Shown: positions 16,798-26,529, counted from the first letter of the stretch. The stretch: DNA of 64,000 nucleotides from JBGTFE01 sp041747435 (GCA_041747435.1 JBGTFE010000059.1:67186-131185), one strand, 5' to 3'. The notes: generated by a model not told the origin, from the sequence alone. Translations and numbers: made by a program.

Positions 16798-17262
16798 CTA
16801 TCCGATTAGATCTGGCCAGTCTTCCGAGGGATGAAGATTTTCGTCTGTTTCCGACTGGGAGTGCGAAGATGCGGAGATTTCCAGTACTTTCTCCTCCACG
16901 AAAATCGGACAATCTAACCGAAGCGCCAACGCAATCGCGTCCGATGGTCGCGCGTCGAGCAAAGTCCGATCCTTTTTTTCATCAATCATCTCAATAATTG
17001 CATAGAATGTGTTGTCCCGAAGGTCGTTAATTATGACTTTTGACACACTTAGACCTATTTCATTTATCAAGTTTCTCAACAAATCATGAGTCATCGGGCG
17101 CTGAGGTACAATTTTCTCAATTTCCAGTGCGATTGCGTTTGCTTCGTAGGCGCCGACCCAGATAGGAAGAATCGAATCCGAGTCAACGCCTTTTAGTACA
17201 ACAATCGGGTTATTGGTATTAGGATCCATTATTAACGCGCCGATTTTTACTTCAACTAACAT
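16798..17262 (-). CDS. Bifunctional nuclease family protein (DUF151)
   Basis: This 154-residue protein belongs to the bifunctional nuclease (BFN, DUF151) family, small beta-rich proteins reported to have DNase and RNase activity. Recognisable segments are VVLKGVDSDSILPIWVG, EANAIALEIE, RPMTHDLLRNLI, FYAIIEMI and the conserved LDARPSDAIALALR (about residues 101-114). The C-terminal 30 residues are acidic and Ser/His-rich and look disordered. It starts 14 bases after the miaB stop codon and is probably co-transcribed with it. The biological role in bacteria is unclear. Confidence 0.9.
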   Translation of the reverse strand: MLVEVKIGALIMDPNTNNPIVVLKGVDSDSILPIWVGAYEANAIALEIEKIVPQRPMTHDLLRNLINEIGLSVSKVIINDLRDNTFYAIIEMIDEKKDRTLLDARPSDAIALALRLDCPIFVEEKVLEISASSHSQSETDENLHPSEDWPDLIG

Positions 17263-17276
17263 AGTTCTTAAACAAA

Positions 17277-18602
17277 TTATGATAACTCTCCGAATAGCGT
17301 GTTTGACTTACACTCGGTAATTCTTACTGACACTATTCTACCCAAAAGAGTTTCAGATCCTTTGAAGTTAACCACCTTTTGACAACCTGAATGTCCGGAA
17401 AGCTCGAATTCATTCCGGCTCGATCTTTTCTCGACCAAAACCCTCACATTTTGATTGACATATGCCTTAAAAGTTTCACGTTGGAAGGCTCTTTGCGAAG
17501 ATTCCAATTCCAAAAAGCGCGCGGTTTTTTCAATAGCGGACACATCATCGCGCACCATAAAAGCGGGCGTTCCCGGTCGTGGCGAATACTTGAAAATATA
17601 TGCTCCGTCAAACCGACAGTATTCAACAACTTTTTTTGTTTCGAGAAAATCCTCTCGAGTTTCGCCTGGAAAACCAACAATGATATCTGTCGTTATAGCA
17701 ATTTTTCTGAATGAATCCCTGATTTTGTCGATCTTTTTCAGATAACTCTCGATAGTGTGTCCGCGGCGCATTTCCTTCAAAATTCGATTACTGCCCGCTT
17801 GGAACGGTAAATGGATCCAATTGCAAAGGTTTTCATGTTCGTTAATGGCATCGACAATATCGGGATGAAAATCTCGAGGAAACGAAGTTGTGAACTTCAC
17901 TCGATCGGTCCCTGTCGCAGCTACGGCGCGAAGCAAACGTGAAAACGGCGTCGCACCGCGGAATTCCTCGAGTCCGATTTCACTCTTAGGGCGATAACTG
18001 TTAACGTTTTGACCAATTAGGTGAACTTCGCGGAAACCTTTGCGCTTCAGCGCGTAAACTTGTTTGATAATGGTCGCCGGCGCTAAACTTTTCTCGCGCC
18101 CCCGAGAGAACGGAACTATACAGTAAGTGCAAAATTTATTACAGCCTTCGATAATCGGAAGAAAGGCGACGTAAGGCGAGTGACGTTGCGAATCTGCCAC
18201 CGACCAGTCGTAATCGAGCTCCCTTTCGTCCAAATCAAGAACATCTTTTTCCCCGTGAAATACTCGCGCTATCGCTTGGGAGACTCGTCCGACCGCTTTC
18301 GTCCCAAGAACAAAGTCGACTGAGTTGTCGCGCTTAAATAATGTTTCCCCTTCCAACTGAGCCACACATCCGAGCACGCCAATTTTTGGGTTGTTTGGAT
18401 TAAACTTGCGCACTTGTCCGACTCTTGTATGAAGCTTGTGTTCGGCTTTTTCTCTGACGGAGCAAGTATTTAACAAGACTACGTCGGCAATTTCTTCATT
18501 CGGCGTCATTTCGAAACCATCGGCTTCTAAGACTGAGGCGACCCTTTCCGAATCGGAAACATTCATTTGACATCCGAAAGTTTCCAAATAGACTTTTTTC
18601 AT
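17277..18602 (-). CDS. miaB: tRNA-2-methylthio-N6-dimethylallyladenosine synthase MiaB
   Basis: MiaB is a radical-SAM methylthiotransferase that adds a methylthio group to i6A37 of tRNAs reading UNN codons. The 441-residue protein has the N-terminal UPF0004 domain with cluster ligands C11, C47 and C79. The radical SAM motif EGCNKFCTYC supplies C154, C158 and C161, and a C-terminal TRAM domain lies at about 370-441. LETFGCQMNVSDSE and the length identify MiaB rather than RimO or MtaB. It is divergent from dnaE with only 33 bases between the starts, so the two promoters must overlap or lie inside the genes. Confidence 0.95.
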   Translation of the reverse strand: MKKVYLETFGCQMNVSDSERVASVLEADGFEMTPNEEIADVVLLNTCSVREKAEHKLHTRVGQVRKFNPNNPKIGVLGCVAQLEGETLFKRDNSVDFVLGTKAVGRVSQAIARVFHGEKDVLDLDERELDYDWSVADSQRHSPYVAFLPIIEGCNKFCTYCIVPFSRGREKSLAPATIIKQVYALKRKGFREVHLIGQNVNSYRPKSEIGLEEFRGATPFSRLLRAVAATGTDRVKFTTSFPRDFHPDIVDAINEHENLCNWIHLPFQAGSNRILKEMRRGHTIESYLKKIDKIRDSFRKIAITTDIIVGFPGETREDFLETKKVVEYCRFDGAYIFKYSPRPGTPAFMVRDDVSAIEKTARFLELESSQRAFQRETFKAYVNQNVRVLVEKRSSRNEFELSGHSGCQKVVNFKGSETLLGRIVSVRITECKSNTLFGELS

Positions 18603-18635
18603 AAGAACTTTTTTAATATGAAGTAAGCTGTTTTT

Positions 18636-21600
18636 ATGAATCTAAATTTCAAAGCAAAAGATTTCGTCCATTTGCATTTGCACTCCGATTATAGCCTTTT
18701 AGAAAGTGCAATCCAACTCAAACCGTTGGCAAAGCGTTTAAGTCAGTTAGAAATGCAAAGTTGCGCGATAACAGATTTTGGGAATTTGTATGGCGCGTTT
18801 TCGTTTTACAACGTGATGAAAGCCGAGGGCATTCATCCGATAATCGGTTACGAGGCATTTATTACTTTCGGCAGCCGATTCAACCGCGATTCCCATATAA
18901 AAGCGGGCGAACGACCATACTATACTCTTGTTCTGCTCGCCAAGGATCTTGAAGGATATCAAAATCTCGTCTATCTCGCGTCCAAGGGATTTACGGAAGG
19001 ATTTTACCACAAACCGCGGCTGGATCTGGAAATACTTGCGGAAAAAAGTAAGGGACTAATTGCTTTGTCATCAGGTTTTACGGGCGCAACACAACATTTT
19101 TTACGACAAAATAATTACGACCAAGCATTAGAAATTACAAAACAGTTCGAAGAAATTTTCGGCGCGGGTAATTTTTTTATCGAGATTCAGGATCACGGTT
19201 TAGAAGAAGAGAAAAAGATACGTAAAGACTTAGAAGAACTTTCGAAAAAGTCGGAAATCCCGCTAGTGGCGACGAACGAACCGTACTATTTAACCGCAGA
19301 TGATGCCCGGGCGCACGAGATTTTGCGCGCTATCGGCGAAGGGAAAACGGTTAATGACGGGACGAGAACGGTTTTCGAAGCCGCGAACTATTACGTTCGT
19401 TCTGCTGGAGAAATGTGGGAGATCTTCGGCACCGAGTTCCCGGAAGCGTTAAATAATACGTTGAAAATTGCCGAGATGTGTGACGTTCGCTTTCCTGACG
19501 AAGGAAAACTATTTCTCCCAAACTATCCCGTTCCCGAAGTTTCCGGATGTCAGAATGATCTTGAATATTTCGAAAAGGTAGTTAGCGAGGGCTTCGCTAC
19601 GCGCAAGGAAAATGTATGGCTGCCTCTGATCGCCGAAGGGAAGCTAAAACATTCACTTGAAGACTATGATCGACGCGTCAGAAAAGAAATTGAAACGATC
19701 AAAAGTATGAATTTTTCCAGCTATTTTTTAATAGTCTGGGATTTTATACGCTTCGCAAAGGAACGAGATATTCCTGTAGGTCCCGGTCGCGGTTCCGCTG
19801 CCGGCTCATTGGTCGCGTATTGTTTGGGAATAACCGATGTCGATCCTTTGGCATACGATCTACTTTTCGAACGCTTTCTCAATCCCGGACGCATATCGAT
19901 GCCCGATATCGATATCGATTTTTGTGTGCGCGGTCGCGCGGATGTAATCGATCACGTTACAAATTTTTATGGGCGCGAGTCGGTTTGCCAAATTATCACC
20001 TTTGGAACAATGGCTTCGAGGGCTGCGATAAAGGACGTCGGGCGCGCTCTAAATATGCCCTATGGCGAGGTTGAACGAATTGCGAAAATGATTCCGCCGC
20101 CGGTTCGCGGCAGAAATGTCAGTATTTCGAAGGCGTTGGAACAGGTTCCGGAGTTAAAAAAAGCAACCGAAACCGACAGCCAAATCAAAGACCTGGTCGA
20201 TTTGGCTTTGCGATTAGAAGGCTGTTCGCGGCATTCATCGGTCCATGCCGCGGGCGTGGTGATTTCACCAAAACCTCTCCATGAATTGGTTCCGGTCTCT
20301 CTTTCAAATAAGAACGAACTTACCAGTCAGTACGCAATGAACGATCTTGAAAAAGCAGGAATGCTTAAGATGGATTTTTTGGCGCTTACGACATTAACTG
20401 TGATAAGCGATTGCTTAAAATCTCTTAAACGGAAAGCTGGAATCGAGATTGATTGGAGCAAGATCTCCGCTGACGATCCTGACACGATGAAGCTTTTCGG
20501 AGATGGTCGGACCGAAGCGATATTTCAATTCGAGTCTCGGGGTATGCAGGAAATTTGTCGGCGCTTAAAACCGAAAGAACTTGAAGATCTGTCTGCGTTA
20601 AACGCTCTTTATCGCCCCGGACCGATTGACGGCGGAATGATCGATGATTTTATTGCCCGCCATCGTGGTGAAAAACCCGTTCGATATATCGTACCCGAGA
20701 TGGAAGATATTTTGCGAAACACCTATGGAATTCTTGTGTATCAAGAGCAAATTATGCAGCTTGCACAAAAGTTAGCCGGTTATTCCTTGGGCGAAGCCGA
20801 TCTGATGCGACGCGCGATGGGAAAGAAAAAGCGTGAGGAAATGGCGGTTCATGAGGAAAAATTTATAAACGGCGCAGTAGGCAACAAGATCAATCGCAGG
20901 AAGGCTGAAGAAATCTTTAAATTGATGGCACAATTTGCCGATTATGGATTTAATCGAAGCCACAGCGTTGCCTATGCTTATCTCGCATTTCAAACTGCTT
21001 ATCTTAAAGCACACTATCCTGCTTATTTTTATGCAGCTGTTTTAACTCACGATGCCGATGATGCGGCAAAGATTTATAAATACACGAACGAACTTCGCTC
21101 TGTGGGGTTAAGTCTTTTACCTCCAGACATAAATGAAAGCGATTCGGAATTCACTCCGTCGGAAAACGCGGTTCGATACGGGCTGAATGCGATCAAGGGG
21201 ATCGGAACGACGAGCGTGGAGGCGATCATCCGAGCAAGGAGCGCAAAAAAGTTCACTTCCCTTTTCGACTTTGTAACGCGCCTTGAGCAAGGATCTGTAA
21301 ATCGTCGCGGGCTTGAGAGCCTGGTTTCCGCCGGTGCATTTGATTCGCTCGTTCCTGATGGTGTAGCCATCGGTCACTGGCGCGCGCGTCTGTTCGCGGC
21401 AGTCGAAGTTGCGCTTTCAGAGGCTCAAACAGTTTGGCAGAACAAAATTCGAGGGCAGGATGCACTATTTGGCGGAGATCAAACAATTCGCGATGCTATG
21501 CACCACAATCTGCCGGAAGCGGATGCTTGGACGCCTCAGGAATTGTCTAGGCAAGAAAAACTCGCGATCGGCTTTTATCTTTCAAACCATCCGCTGGACC

Positions 21601-22163
21601 AGTATCGGAAGATTCTTTCGGACATGAATATCCAGAATTTAGGCGATTACGAAGAGATTCACGCGGGCGATCGAATCAGGTTGGCAGGAATTGCGTCGGC
21701 TGTCCAGATAAAATACAGCAAAAAAGGAAATCGGTTTTGCGTTTTTCGGCTTGAAGATCAGTCCTTCGGAGCAAAGTGTCTGGCGTGGGACGACGTCTAT
21801 TCCAAGTTTTCCCATAGTCTGAAAAATGACGCGCTCTTAATTGTGGAAGGTCGTATTGAGTCTCAAGAAAGTCAGGAGGTCACGCTCATCGTGAGCGATG
21901 TTTCGATCCTTAATGATGCGATTTCTTCAAAAGCTCGGAGCATCGAGATCACTGTTACCGAAGATAACGCTAACGCTTCATATTTTGAAAGACTCCTTCC
22001 AATTCTGGATCGAAACAAAGGAAACTGTGAGATCTACTGGAAGATTCCGTTAAATGAGCGATTTACAACAACAATTCTTTCGAGTGGTCTTAATATACAA
22101 GGTTCCACGGCACTTGAAGATATTTTGGTGAAGGAAGGTTGCCGCGTCAAATGGAATTTGTAA
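18636..22163 (+). CDS. dnaE: DNA polymerase III subunit alpha
   Basis: This 1175-residue protein is the replicative polymerase catalytic subunit of the DnaE1 type. The N-terminal PHP domain opens with FVHLHLHSDYSLLES (H12, H14, H16). The polymerase palm carries PGRGSAAGSLVAY and PDIDIDF with catalytic aspartates D424 and D426. Fingers and the beta-binding helix-hairpin-helix region (GLNAIKGIGTTSVEAI, about 850-865) follow. The C-terminal OB domain starts at IRLAGIASAVQIKYSKKGN. Length is normal. It is followed by accA after 27 bases on the same strand. Confidence 0.97.
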   Translation: MNLNFKAKDFVHLHLHSDYSLLESAIQLKPLAKRLSQLEMQSCAITDFGNLYGAFSFYNVMKAEGIHPIIGYEAFITFGSRFNRDSHIKAGERPYYTLVLLAKDLEGYQNLVYLASKGFTEGFYHKPRLDLEILAEKSKGLIALSSGFTGATQHFLRQNNYDQALEITKQFEEIFGAGNFFIEIQDHGLEEEKKIRKDLEELSKKSEIPLVATNEPYYLTADDARAHEILRAIGEGKTVNDGTRTVFEAANYYVRSAGEMWEIFGTEFPEALNNTLKIAEMCDVRFPDEGKLFLPNYPVPEVSGCQNDLEYFEKVVSEGFATRKENVWLPLIAEGKLKHSLEDYDRRVRKEIETIKSMNFSSYFLIVWDFIRFAKERDIPVGPGRGSAAGSLVAYCLGITDVDPLAYDLLFERFLNPGRISMPDIDIDFCVRGRADVIDHVTNFYGRESVCQIITFGTMASRAAIKDVGRALNMPYGEVERIAKMIPPPVRGRNVSISKALEQVPELKKATETDSQIKDLVDLALRLEGCSRHSSVHAAGVVISPKPLHELVPVSLSNKNELTSQYAMNDLEKAGMLKMDFLALTTLTVISDCLKSLKRKAGIEIDWSKISADDPDTMKLFGDGRTEAIFQFESRGMQEICRRLKPKELEDLSALNALYRPGPIDGGMIDDFIARHRGEKPVRYIVPEMEDILRNTYGILVYQEQIMQLAQKLAGYSLGEADLMRRAMGKKKREEMAVHEEKFINGAVGNKINRRKAEEIFKLMAQFADYGFNRSHSVAYAYLAFQTAYLKAHYPAYFYAAVLTHDADDAAKIYKYTNELRSVGLSLLPPDINESDSEFTPSENAVRYGLNAIKGIGTTSVEAIIRARSAKKFTSLFDFVTRLEQGSVNRRGLESLVSAGAFDSLVPDGVAIGHWRARLFAAVEVALSEAQTVWQNKIRGQDALFGGDQTIRDAMHHNLPEADAWTPQELSRQEKLAIGFYLSNHPLDQYRKILSDMNIQNLGDYEEIHAGDRIRLAGIASAVQIKYSKKGNRFCVFRLEDQSFGAKCLAWDDVYSKFSHSLKNDALLIVEGRIESQESQEVTLIVSDVSILNDAISSKARSIEITVTEDNANASYFERLLPILDRNKGNCEIYWKIPLNERFTTTILSSGLNIQGSTALEDILVKEGCRVKWNL

Positions 22164-22190
22164 GAATCTAACTTCACTGATAAAGGATTT

Positions 22191-23024
22191 ATGAAAGAAG
22201 CATTTGATCGCGTTCAATTAGCCAGGCATCCGGAGCGTCCTTACTCCAGCGATTTGTTTTCGACTATCTTTACCGATTTCTCCGAGCTGCATGGGGACCG
22301 GAGATTTGCCGACGATCCGGCAATTATTGCCGGGTTAGCAAAGATCGGAGAAATTGAAGTGGCGGTTATCGGTCAGCAAAAAGGTCGGGACACAAACCAA
22401 AGACGCTTTAGGAATTTCGGCATGCCAAAACCTGAGGGCTATCGCAAAGCGTTGCGAATAATGAAGTTGGCTGAAAAATTCGGTCGTCCCGTGATCACTT
22501 TTGTCGATACGCCCGGAGCCTATCCCGGCATCGACGCTGAAGAACGCGGGCAAGCCGAAGCGATCGCCTTTAACTTGCGTGAGATGATGAATCTTAAGGT
22601 TTCTACGGTCGTTGTCATTTTGGGCGAAGGCGGTTCCGGCGGCGCTCTAGCGATTGGAGTCGGAGACCGCGTTTTGATGATGGAAAATGCCGTTTATTCT
22701 GTAATTTCGCCGGAAGGCTGCGCCGCAATTCTCTGGAAAGACGCCGCGCAGGCGAGTAATGCCGCCGCCAGTCTACGCTTAACGGCAACCGACTTAGCGA
22801 GTCTAGGTCTCGTTGACGAAGTTATCTCGGAACGATCCGAATGGAAACTCAGTGCCGACGAGGCATCAAACCAACAAAAAAAAGCGGACGACTTCCAGAA
22901 AATCGCCGATGGCTTAAAAATCGTTATCCTAAAACATTTAAAAAGCCTTGGTAATTTAGACGCCAACAAAAGGATCGACTTGCGTTATGAAAAATTCAGG
23001 AATATGGGCGTCTGGACAACTTAG
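22191..23024 (+). CDS. accA: Acetyl-CoA carboxylase carboxyltransferase subunit alpha
   Basis: AccA pairs with AccD to move CO2 from biotinyl-AccB to acetyl-CoA in the first step of fatty acid synthesis. The 277-residue protein has RNFGMPKPEGYRKALRIM, TFVDTPGAYPGIDAEERGQ, GEGGSGGALAIGVGDRV and NAVYSVISPEGCAAILW, all diagnostic. It is about 40 residues shorter than E. coli AccA because the N-terminal helical segment is missing, and it starts directly at FDRVQLARHPERP. An AAGGA ribosome-binding site 7 bases upstream supports the start. accD is not in the window. Confidence 0.95.
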   Translation: MKEAFDRVQLARHPERPYSSDLFSTIFTDFSELHGDRRFADDPAIIAGLAKIGEIEVAVIGQQKGRDTNQRRFRNFGMPKPEGYRKALRIMKLAEKFGRPVITFVDTPGAYPGIDAEERGQAEAIAFNLREMMNLKVSTVVVILGEGGSGGALAIGVGDRVLMMENAVYSVISPEGCAAILWKDAAQASNAAASLRLTATDLASLGLVDEVISERSEWKLSADEASNQQKKADDFQKIADGLKIVILKHLKSLGNLDANKRIDLRYEKFRNMGVWTT

Positions 23025-23050
23025 CCATTCGGCAGGGAGCCTGACCGGAA

Positions 23051-23087
23051 ATACCGCGCGCTAAACTTCAACGCGGTATATCTTTTT
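23051..23087 (+). terminator. Terminator after accA
   Basis: An 8-bp perfect stem (ATACCGCG with CGCGGTAT, 13-base loop) is followed by ATCTTTTT. It lies 26 bases past the accA stop and just before the convergent ssb stop. Confidence 0.7.
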
Positions 23088-23093
23088 GCCAAC

Positions 23094-23528
23094 TTAGAAA
23101 GGAATTTCGTCGTCAGATGCGGGAGCCGGCGTTCCGCTAAATTCTTGAGTATTCGAGTCCTCAGCTTCGGATGTATGTGATCCGGATGATTCTTCACCGC
23201 GCCCGCTTCCGATAAACTGCATATCTGTTGCCTGCACTTCCAGCGTATAGCGATTGTTGCCGTCTCGATCTGTCCATTCTTCAACTTTAAGGCGTCCCTC
23301 GATATAAATGGGGCTGCCTTTTGTTAAGTATTTCGAAGCATTTTCCGCCTGTCTGCGCCAGAGCGTGACCCTAAACCATGTTGTAGTATCTTGTAATTCG
23401 CCTGTTTTATCGCGCTTTTTATCGTTTACGGCGACTGAAAAATTACATACAGCATCGCCTTGGGGGGTGTATCGCAGCTCCGGGTCGCGTCCCAGATTTC
23501 CGACAATAATGATCTTGTTGAAAGACAT
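23094..23528 (-). CDS. ssb: Single-stranded DNA-binding protein
   Basis: This 144-residue SSB coats single-stranded DNA during replication and repair. The OB fold runs from MSFNKIIIVGNLGRDPELRY to about residue 108, with WFRVTLWRRQAENASKYLTKG and IYIEGRLKVEEW as family hallmarks. A low-complexity Ser/Glu/Thr linker follows. The C-terminus DDEIPF is the acidic tip that recruits partner proteins such as RecO and PriA. The gene is convergent with accA and has its own promoter-like sequence upstream. Confidence 0.96.
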   Translation of the reverse strand: MSFNKIIIVGNLGRDPELRYTPQGDAVCNFSVAVNDKKRDKTGELQDTTTWFRVTLWRRQAENASKYLTKGSPIYIEGRLKVEEWTDRDGNNRYTLEVQATDMQFIGSGRGEESSGSHTSEAEDSNTQEFSGTPAPASDDEIPF

Positions 23529-23575
23529 AGTTTTACTCCATTATTTTTTTTTAATTTATTAGAAAACTTTTTCGG

Positions 23576-23605
23576 ATATTACCGTCATCCATCTAAATTG
23601 GTCAA
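23576..23605 (-). promoter_or_regulatory. Sigma70-like promoter for ssb
   Basis: On the minus strand TTGACC and TAATAT are separated by 18 bases, and the -10 hexamer lies 48 bases upstream of the ssb start codon. A GGAG ribosome-binding site is present just before the ATG. Confidence 0.5.
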
Positions 23606-23670
23606 GCCGGTAAGTGTTAATTTTAGTTTTCAATACTATAATAGATTTCACAATTCTTTTCACACGATCA

Positions 23671-24822
23671 ATGAGACGAAAATACCCTTACGCGAATTTC
23701 TACTACATAATTCTTTTTATCCTATGCCTGTTCCCGTTCGACGGGGTAACTGGACAGGAGCGAACTGATTCGATCACAAATTTTACGAAATGCTGGCAAA
23801 CGCCGTCCGAAAACTTGTCAGGCACTCTCATTGCGTCCGATAACGATTTAATTTACACCACCACGGTTCCTAATACCATTCAAGCGCTAAACGCCAGCAA
23901 CGGTAGCGGCATTTGGGCTTCAACTCTCAAAGGACGAATTTTCGGGAAAATTCTTGTTGGCGGCGGCAATCTTGTAGTAATAAATGAAGTCGAAACCAAC
24001 GAGGCAATGGAATCGCGGAATCTCGATCGGGATTCGCCAGGGCGGTCGCTCACTGCCGTGAATCTCGTCAGTGGGCTTACCGGGTGGACAAAACCGATCT
24101 CCGGCGAGGGCGAGGTATTTCTTTATGGATTTGGGGATTTCTTTATTGGCGTGTACCAAAGCGGGGTTGTGAATCTTATTTCGTTTGAAAATGGGAAACT
24201 GCTTCGGGAAATAGACCTCAAGCAAGGCATATCAGCCGCGGGTTATTCCGACGGTGTCCTTGCTCTTGGCACTCTCGACAAAAAGCTCCATTTTTTTTCC
24301 GTTCCTGGCAGTGAGTTTATCAATCTTATCTCAGTCGAGGAAATTCCGGTGAAAATTTTTGTCGCGGATGGTAAGAACGTGCTTTGGGCGGATAAAAGAG
24401 GAGTTTTACGCCGGTTGGATCTGGTTCAGAAAAAAACGATTTGGAAGCGAAGATTTGGAGGCGAAATATCCAGTATAGTAAATAGTCCAAACGGCGTTTT
24501 GGTCTCGTCGCTTGATAACTTCGTTTATCTTTTTGACATCGATAGTGGAAAAATTAAGTGGAAGCGACGATTTTCCGGAAGAATCGTTGAAGAACCAGTC
24601 GTCGCGCGCGAGTTCGCCGCGGTATTTGCCTATGGTGACTTGAGCAGTTTTGTTATGAGTTTGGAAACAGGAGAAGTAGTTGACATTCTCACATTATCAG
24701 ACGGAAACTACTTCACCGGAAAACCTGTCTTTGCAGGTGATCTGATGATCTTCCCTACCCTGAATGCTTTAGTCGCATTTGGTGTCGGCGATTGTAGGGC
24801 AAACAAAAAGACAGATAAATAA
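23671..24822 (+). CDS. PQQ-like beta-propeller protein (BamB-like), secreted
   Basis: This 383-residue exported protein begins with a basic N-terminus and a hydrophobic stretch (FYYIILFILCLFPF), with signal cleavage probably after VTG. The remainder consists of beta-propeller blades with pyrrolo-quinoline-type repeats: IQALNASNGSGIWAS, LTAVNLVSGLTGWTK, RLDLVQKKTIWKR and VYLFDIDSGKIKWKR. No catalytic residues are evident. BamB of the outer-membrane assembly complex has the same fold, but the similarity is general. The ATG at 23671 is preferred over 23614 because it directly precedes the signal peptide. A TATAAT box lies at 23637-23642. Confidence 0.8.
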   Translation: MRRKYPYANFYYIILFILCLFPFDGVTGQERTDSITNFTKCWQTPSENLSGTLIASDNDLIYTTTVPNTIQALNASNGSGIWASTLKGRIFGKILVGGGNLVVINEVETNEAMESRNLDRDSPGRSLTAVNLVSGLTGWTKPISGEGEVFLYGFGDFFIGVYQSGVVNLISFENGKLLREIDLKQGISAAGYSDGVLALGTLDKKLHFFSVPGSEFINLISVEEIPVKIFVADGKNVLWADKRGVLRRLDLVQKKTIWKRRFGGEISSIVNSPNGVLVSSLDNFVYLFDIDSGKIKWKRRFSGRIVEEPVVAREFAAVFAYGDLSSFVMSLETGEVVDILTLSDGNYFTGKPVFAGDLMIFPTLNALVAFGVGDCRANKKTDK

Positions 24823-24857
24823 TATCTGCCTAAAAAAGCGTTAGTTTAATTTTGGTG

Positions 24858-25088
24858 TCAGTGCGTTTTGGAATATTCATTCATCATCGCGTAAATTTCG
24901 TCTTTTATTGAAAGCTTCTTTTTTTTCAGAGTCGATTCCTCGAGTAATTCCTCATCATTGGGATAGGTTAGACCGGCTAATTCATCTAAGCGTTTTTCAT
25001 AGTCTTGATGTTGTTGTACTAAATCGCGAAAAGTCTGATTCCGTTTCAGGAGTTCGTCCCGAACCGTATCGACCGTTGACATATCCAT
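24858..25088 (-). CDS. DUF465 (YdcH-like) small protein
   Basis: This 76-residue helical protein matches the DUF465 family by FRDLVQQHQDYEKRLDELAG, a Y-P-x-D-E-E-L turn, and the Lys-rich ESTLKKKKLSIKDEIYAMM helix. The function is unknown; the shape suggests an antiparallel helical hairpin. It lies convergent to the beta-propeller gene and downstream of rimI with a 166-base gap in which I see no other gene. Confidence 0.8.
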   Translation of the reverse strand: MDMSTVDTVRDELLKRNQTFRDLVQQHQDYEKRLDELAGLTYPNDEELLEESTLKKKKLSIKDEIYAMMNEYSKTH

Positions 25089-25254
25089 GGCAATTTTCTC
25101 TCCCTTTCCTTTTGAAGTTGCAGTTTTTTCGCTGATCCGAATTCTCTCGTGTCGGCAAATCGACGCGGTCGTCAGCGGATTCTACAAAAGATGTTATCTT
25201 AGAAATGTTCGCGAGGCAAGTTTCCCACCGGCTTGTGTTTTACATGGTCGACTG

Positions 25255-25761
25255 TCATTTCCTGTCCGAAACCGTTAGTCTCATAACTACCGCGTCTTCA
25301 GCCGGCGCGCGATAAAATCTCTTTCTTGAATACGCGTTTGCGAACCCCAGCTCTTTGTAAAAGTAGGCTGCGGCGTGATTCGATTTTCTTAATTCCAACC
25401 AGGCTTCGGAAACGTGCTCGGCTTTTTGGTTGGACAGTAGACAACGCATTAATTCCCTGCCGATCCCAAGATTCCGAAATTCCGTTTTAACCGCAATATT
25501 ACAGAGCTCTAATTCGTTGAATTTATTGTCCGCGATCGTGCCAACTCCTGACATTACGAGCCGCGCGATCGCAAACCCAGTTATCAGGTCTCCCTTTTTT
25601 GCGACCAGCGAAATTGAACTTTCCCTTTTTATTTCGTTTGTATAATCTTCAAGCGACCACGGCGAGAGTTTGCATTCGAGCTCGAGCTTTTTAACCTGTT
25701 CGACGTCGCCCGAGGTCATTGGCAGAATATAGGCATCAATGGCTTTCGTGTAGTCAACCAT
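25255..25761 (-). CDS. rimI: GNAT acetyltransferase, ribosomal protein S18-alanine N-acetyltransferase type
   Basis: This is a 168-residue acetyltransferase of the RimI type. The acetyl-CoA loop is RNLGIGRELM, preceded by LELCNIAVKTEF and followed by AWLELRKSNHAAAYFYKELGF, the RimI signature order. The W-S at LSPWSLEDY near the N-terminus is also typical. The ATG at 25759-25761 leaves a 4-base gap to tsaB; a start at 25791 would overlap tsaB by 26 bases. The tsaB-rimI neighbourhood is common in bacteria and supports the assignment. The target could be another protein N-terminus. Confidence 0.85.
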   Translation of the reverse strand: MVDYTKAIDAYILPMTSGDVEQVKKLELECKLSPWSLEDYTNEIKRESSISLVAKKGDLITGFAIARLVMSGVGTIADNKFNELELCNIAVKTEFRNLGIGRELMRCLLSNQKAEHVSEAWLELRKSNHAAAYFYKELGFANAYSRKRFYRAPAEDAVVMRLTVSDRK

Positions 25762-25765
25762 AACC

Positions 25766-26428
25766 TTAAAGAATTCTGGTATCTTCGGCATAGATTGGTG
25801 TTAGTCGTGACCCTGAAGCGATGACTTCACTTCCCAATCCAATATATTTGGCGAGATTATCGATGTAAGTTATTTGCTTTTTGTTTATATTGAGCCTTAA
25901 GGCTTCGATATGCTCGAGACTTGGACGCAAGCCGGAATGAAGGATAAGACGTACGAAATTCGATTTCTGGAGTTCGCTCCCGAACTTTTTCATTGATCCT
26001 ATTTGCGGTTTGTTCTTGGCGGAATCGAACGTGCTGCTATGATCAAAAATTTGCCAACAAATCTCATTTTCTCCGAGTCCGAAAGCGGTTATTATTCGCC
26101 CGGAAACGTTCGAACCTAACGCCATCGCTTCAAACAGGGGAATTCCTAAACATTTACATCCAAAAGCTTTCGACAGCCCAATGGTTGTCGCGATGCCGGC
26201 TCGGATGCCGGTAAAGCTGCCGGGACCGGTGGAGATCGCAATTTTTCCGATCTCTTCCCTGCGGACTCTTCCCCGCTCCAGCAAATTCTCTATCTCCGGA
26301 ATCAAATTTTCGGAAGTACTTCGCTTTCCCGTCCCGATCCAATTAGTAATTTCATTACCATTCTTCAATAGAGAAAGACTTCCGAACGAGACTCCGCTTT
26401 CTATCGATAAAACTATTGTACCGCTCAT
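25766..26428 (-). CDS. tsaB: tRNA threonylcarbamoyladenosine biosynthesis protein TsaB
   Basis: TsaB (YeaZ) is the non-catalytic ASKHA-fold partner of TsaD in making t6A37 on ANN-decoding tRNAs. The 220-residue protein starts with IVLSIESGVSFGSLSL and carries AISTGPGSFTGIRAGIATTIG, the strongest family signature, then the C-terminal half typical of TsaB. It precedes rimI in the same orientation. It follows the terminator at 26530-26570, so it needs its own promoter in 26429-26530. Confidence 0.93.
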   Translation of the reverse strand: MSGTIVLSIESGVSFGSLSLLKNGNEITNWIGTGKRSTSENLIPEIENLLERGRVRREEIGKIAISTGPGSFTGIRAGIATTIGLSKAFGCKCLGIPLFEAMALGSNVSGRIITAFGLGENEICWQIFDHSSTFDSAKNKPQIGSMKKFGSELQKSNFVRLILHSGLRPSLEHIEALRLNINKKQITYIDNLAKYIGLGSEVIASGSRLTPIYAEDTRIL

Positions 26429-26529
26429 TGATTTTGTGTGATGGTCAGTTAGCGGATCTTCAATTATAAGACCCTGGCATCGAAGGCATCCTCTCGTTTG
26501 TCTCTGAAATCATTGAGATCGAGAGTACA

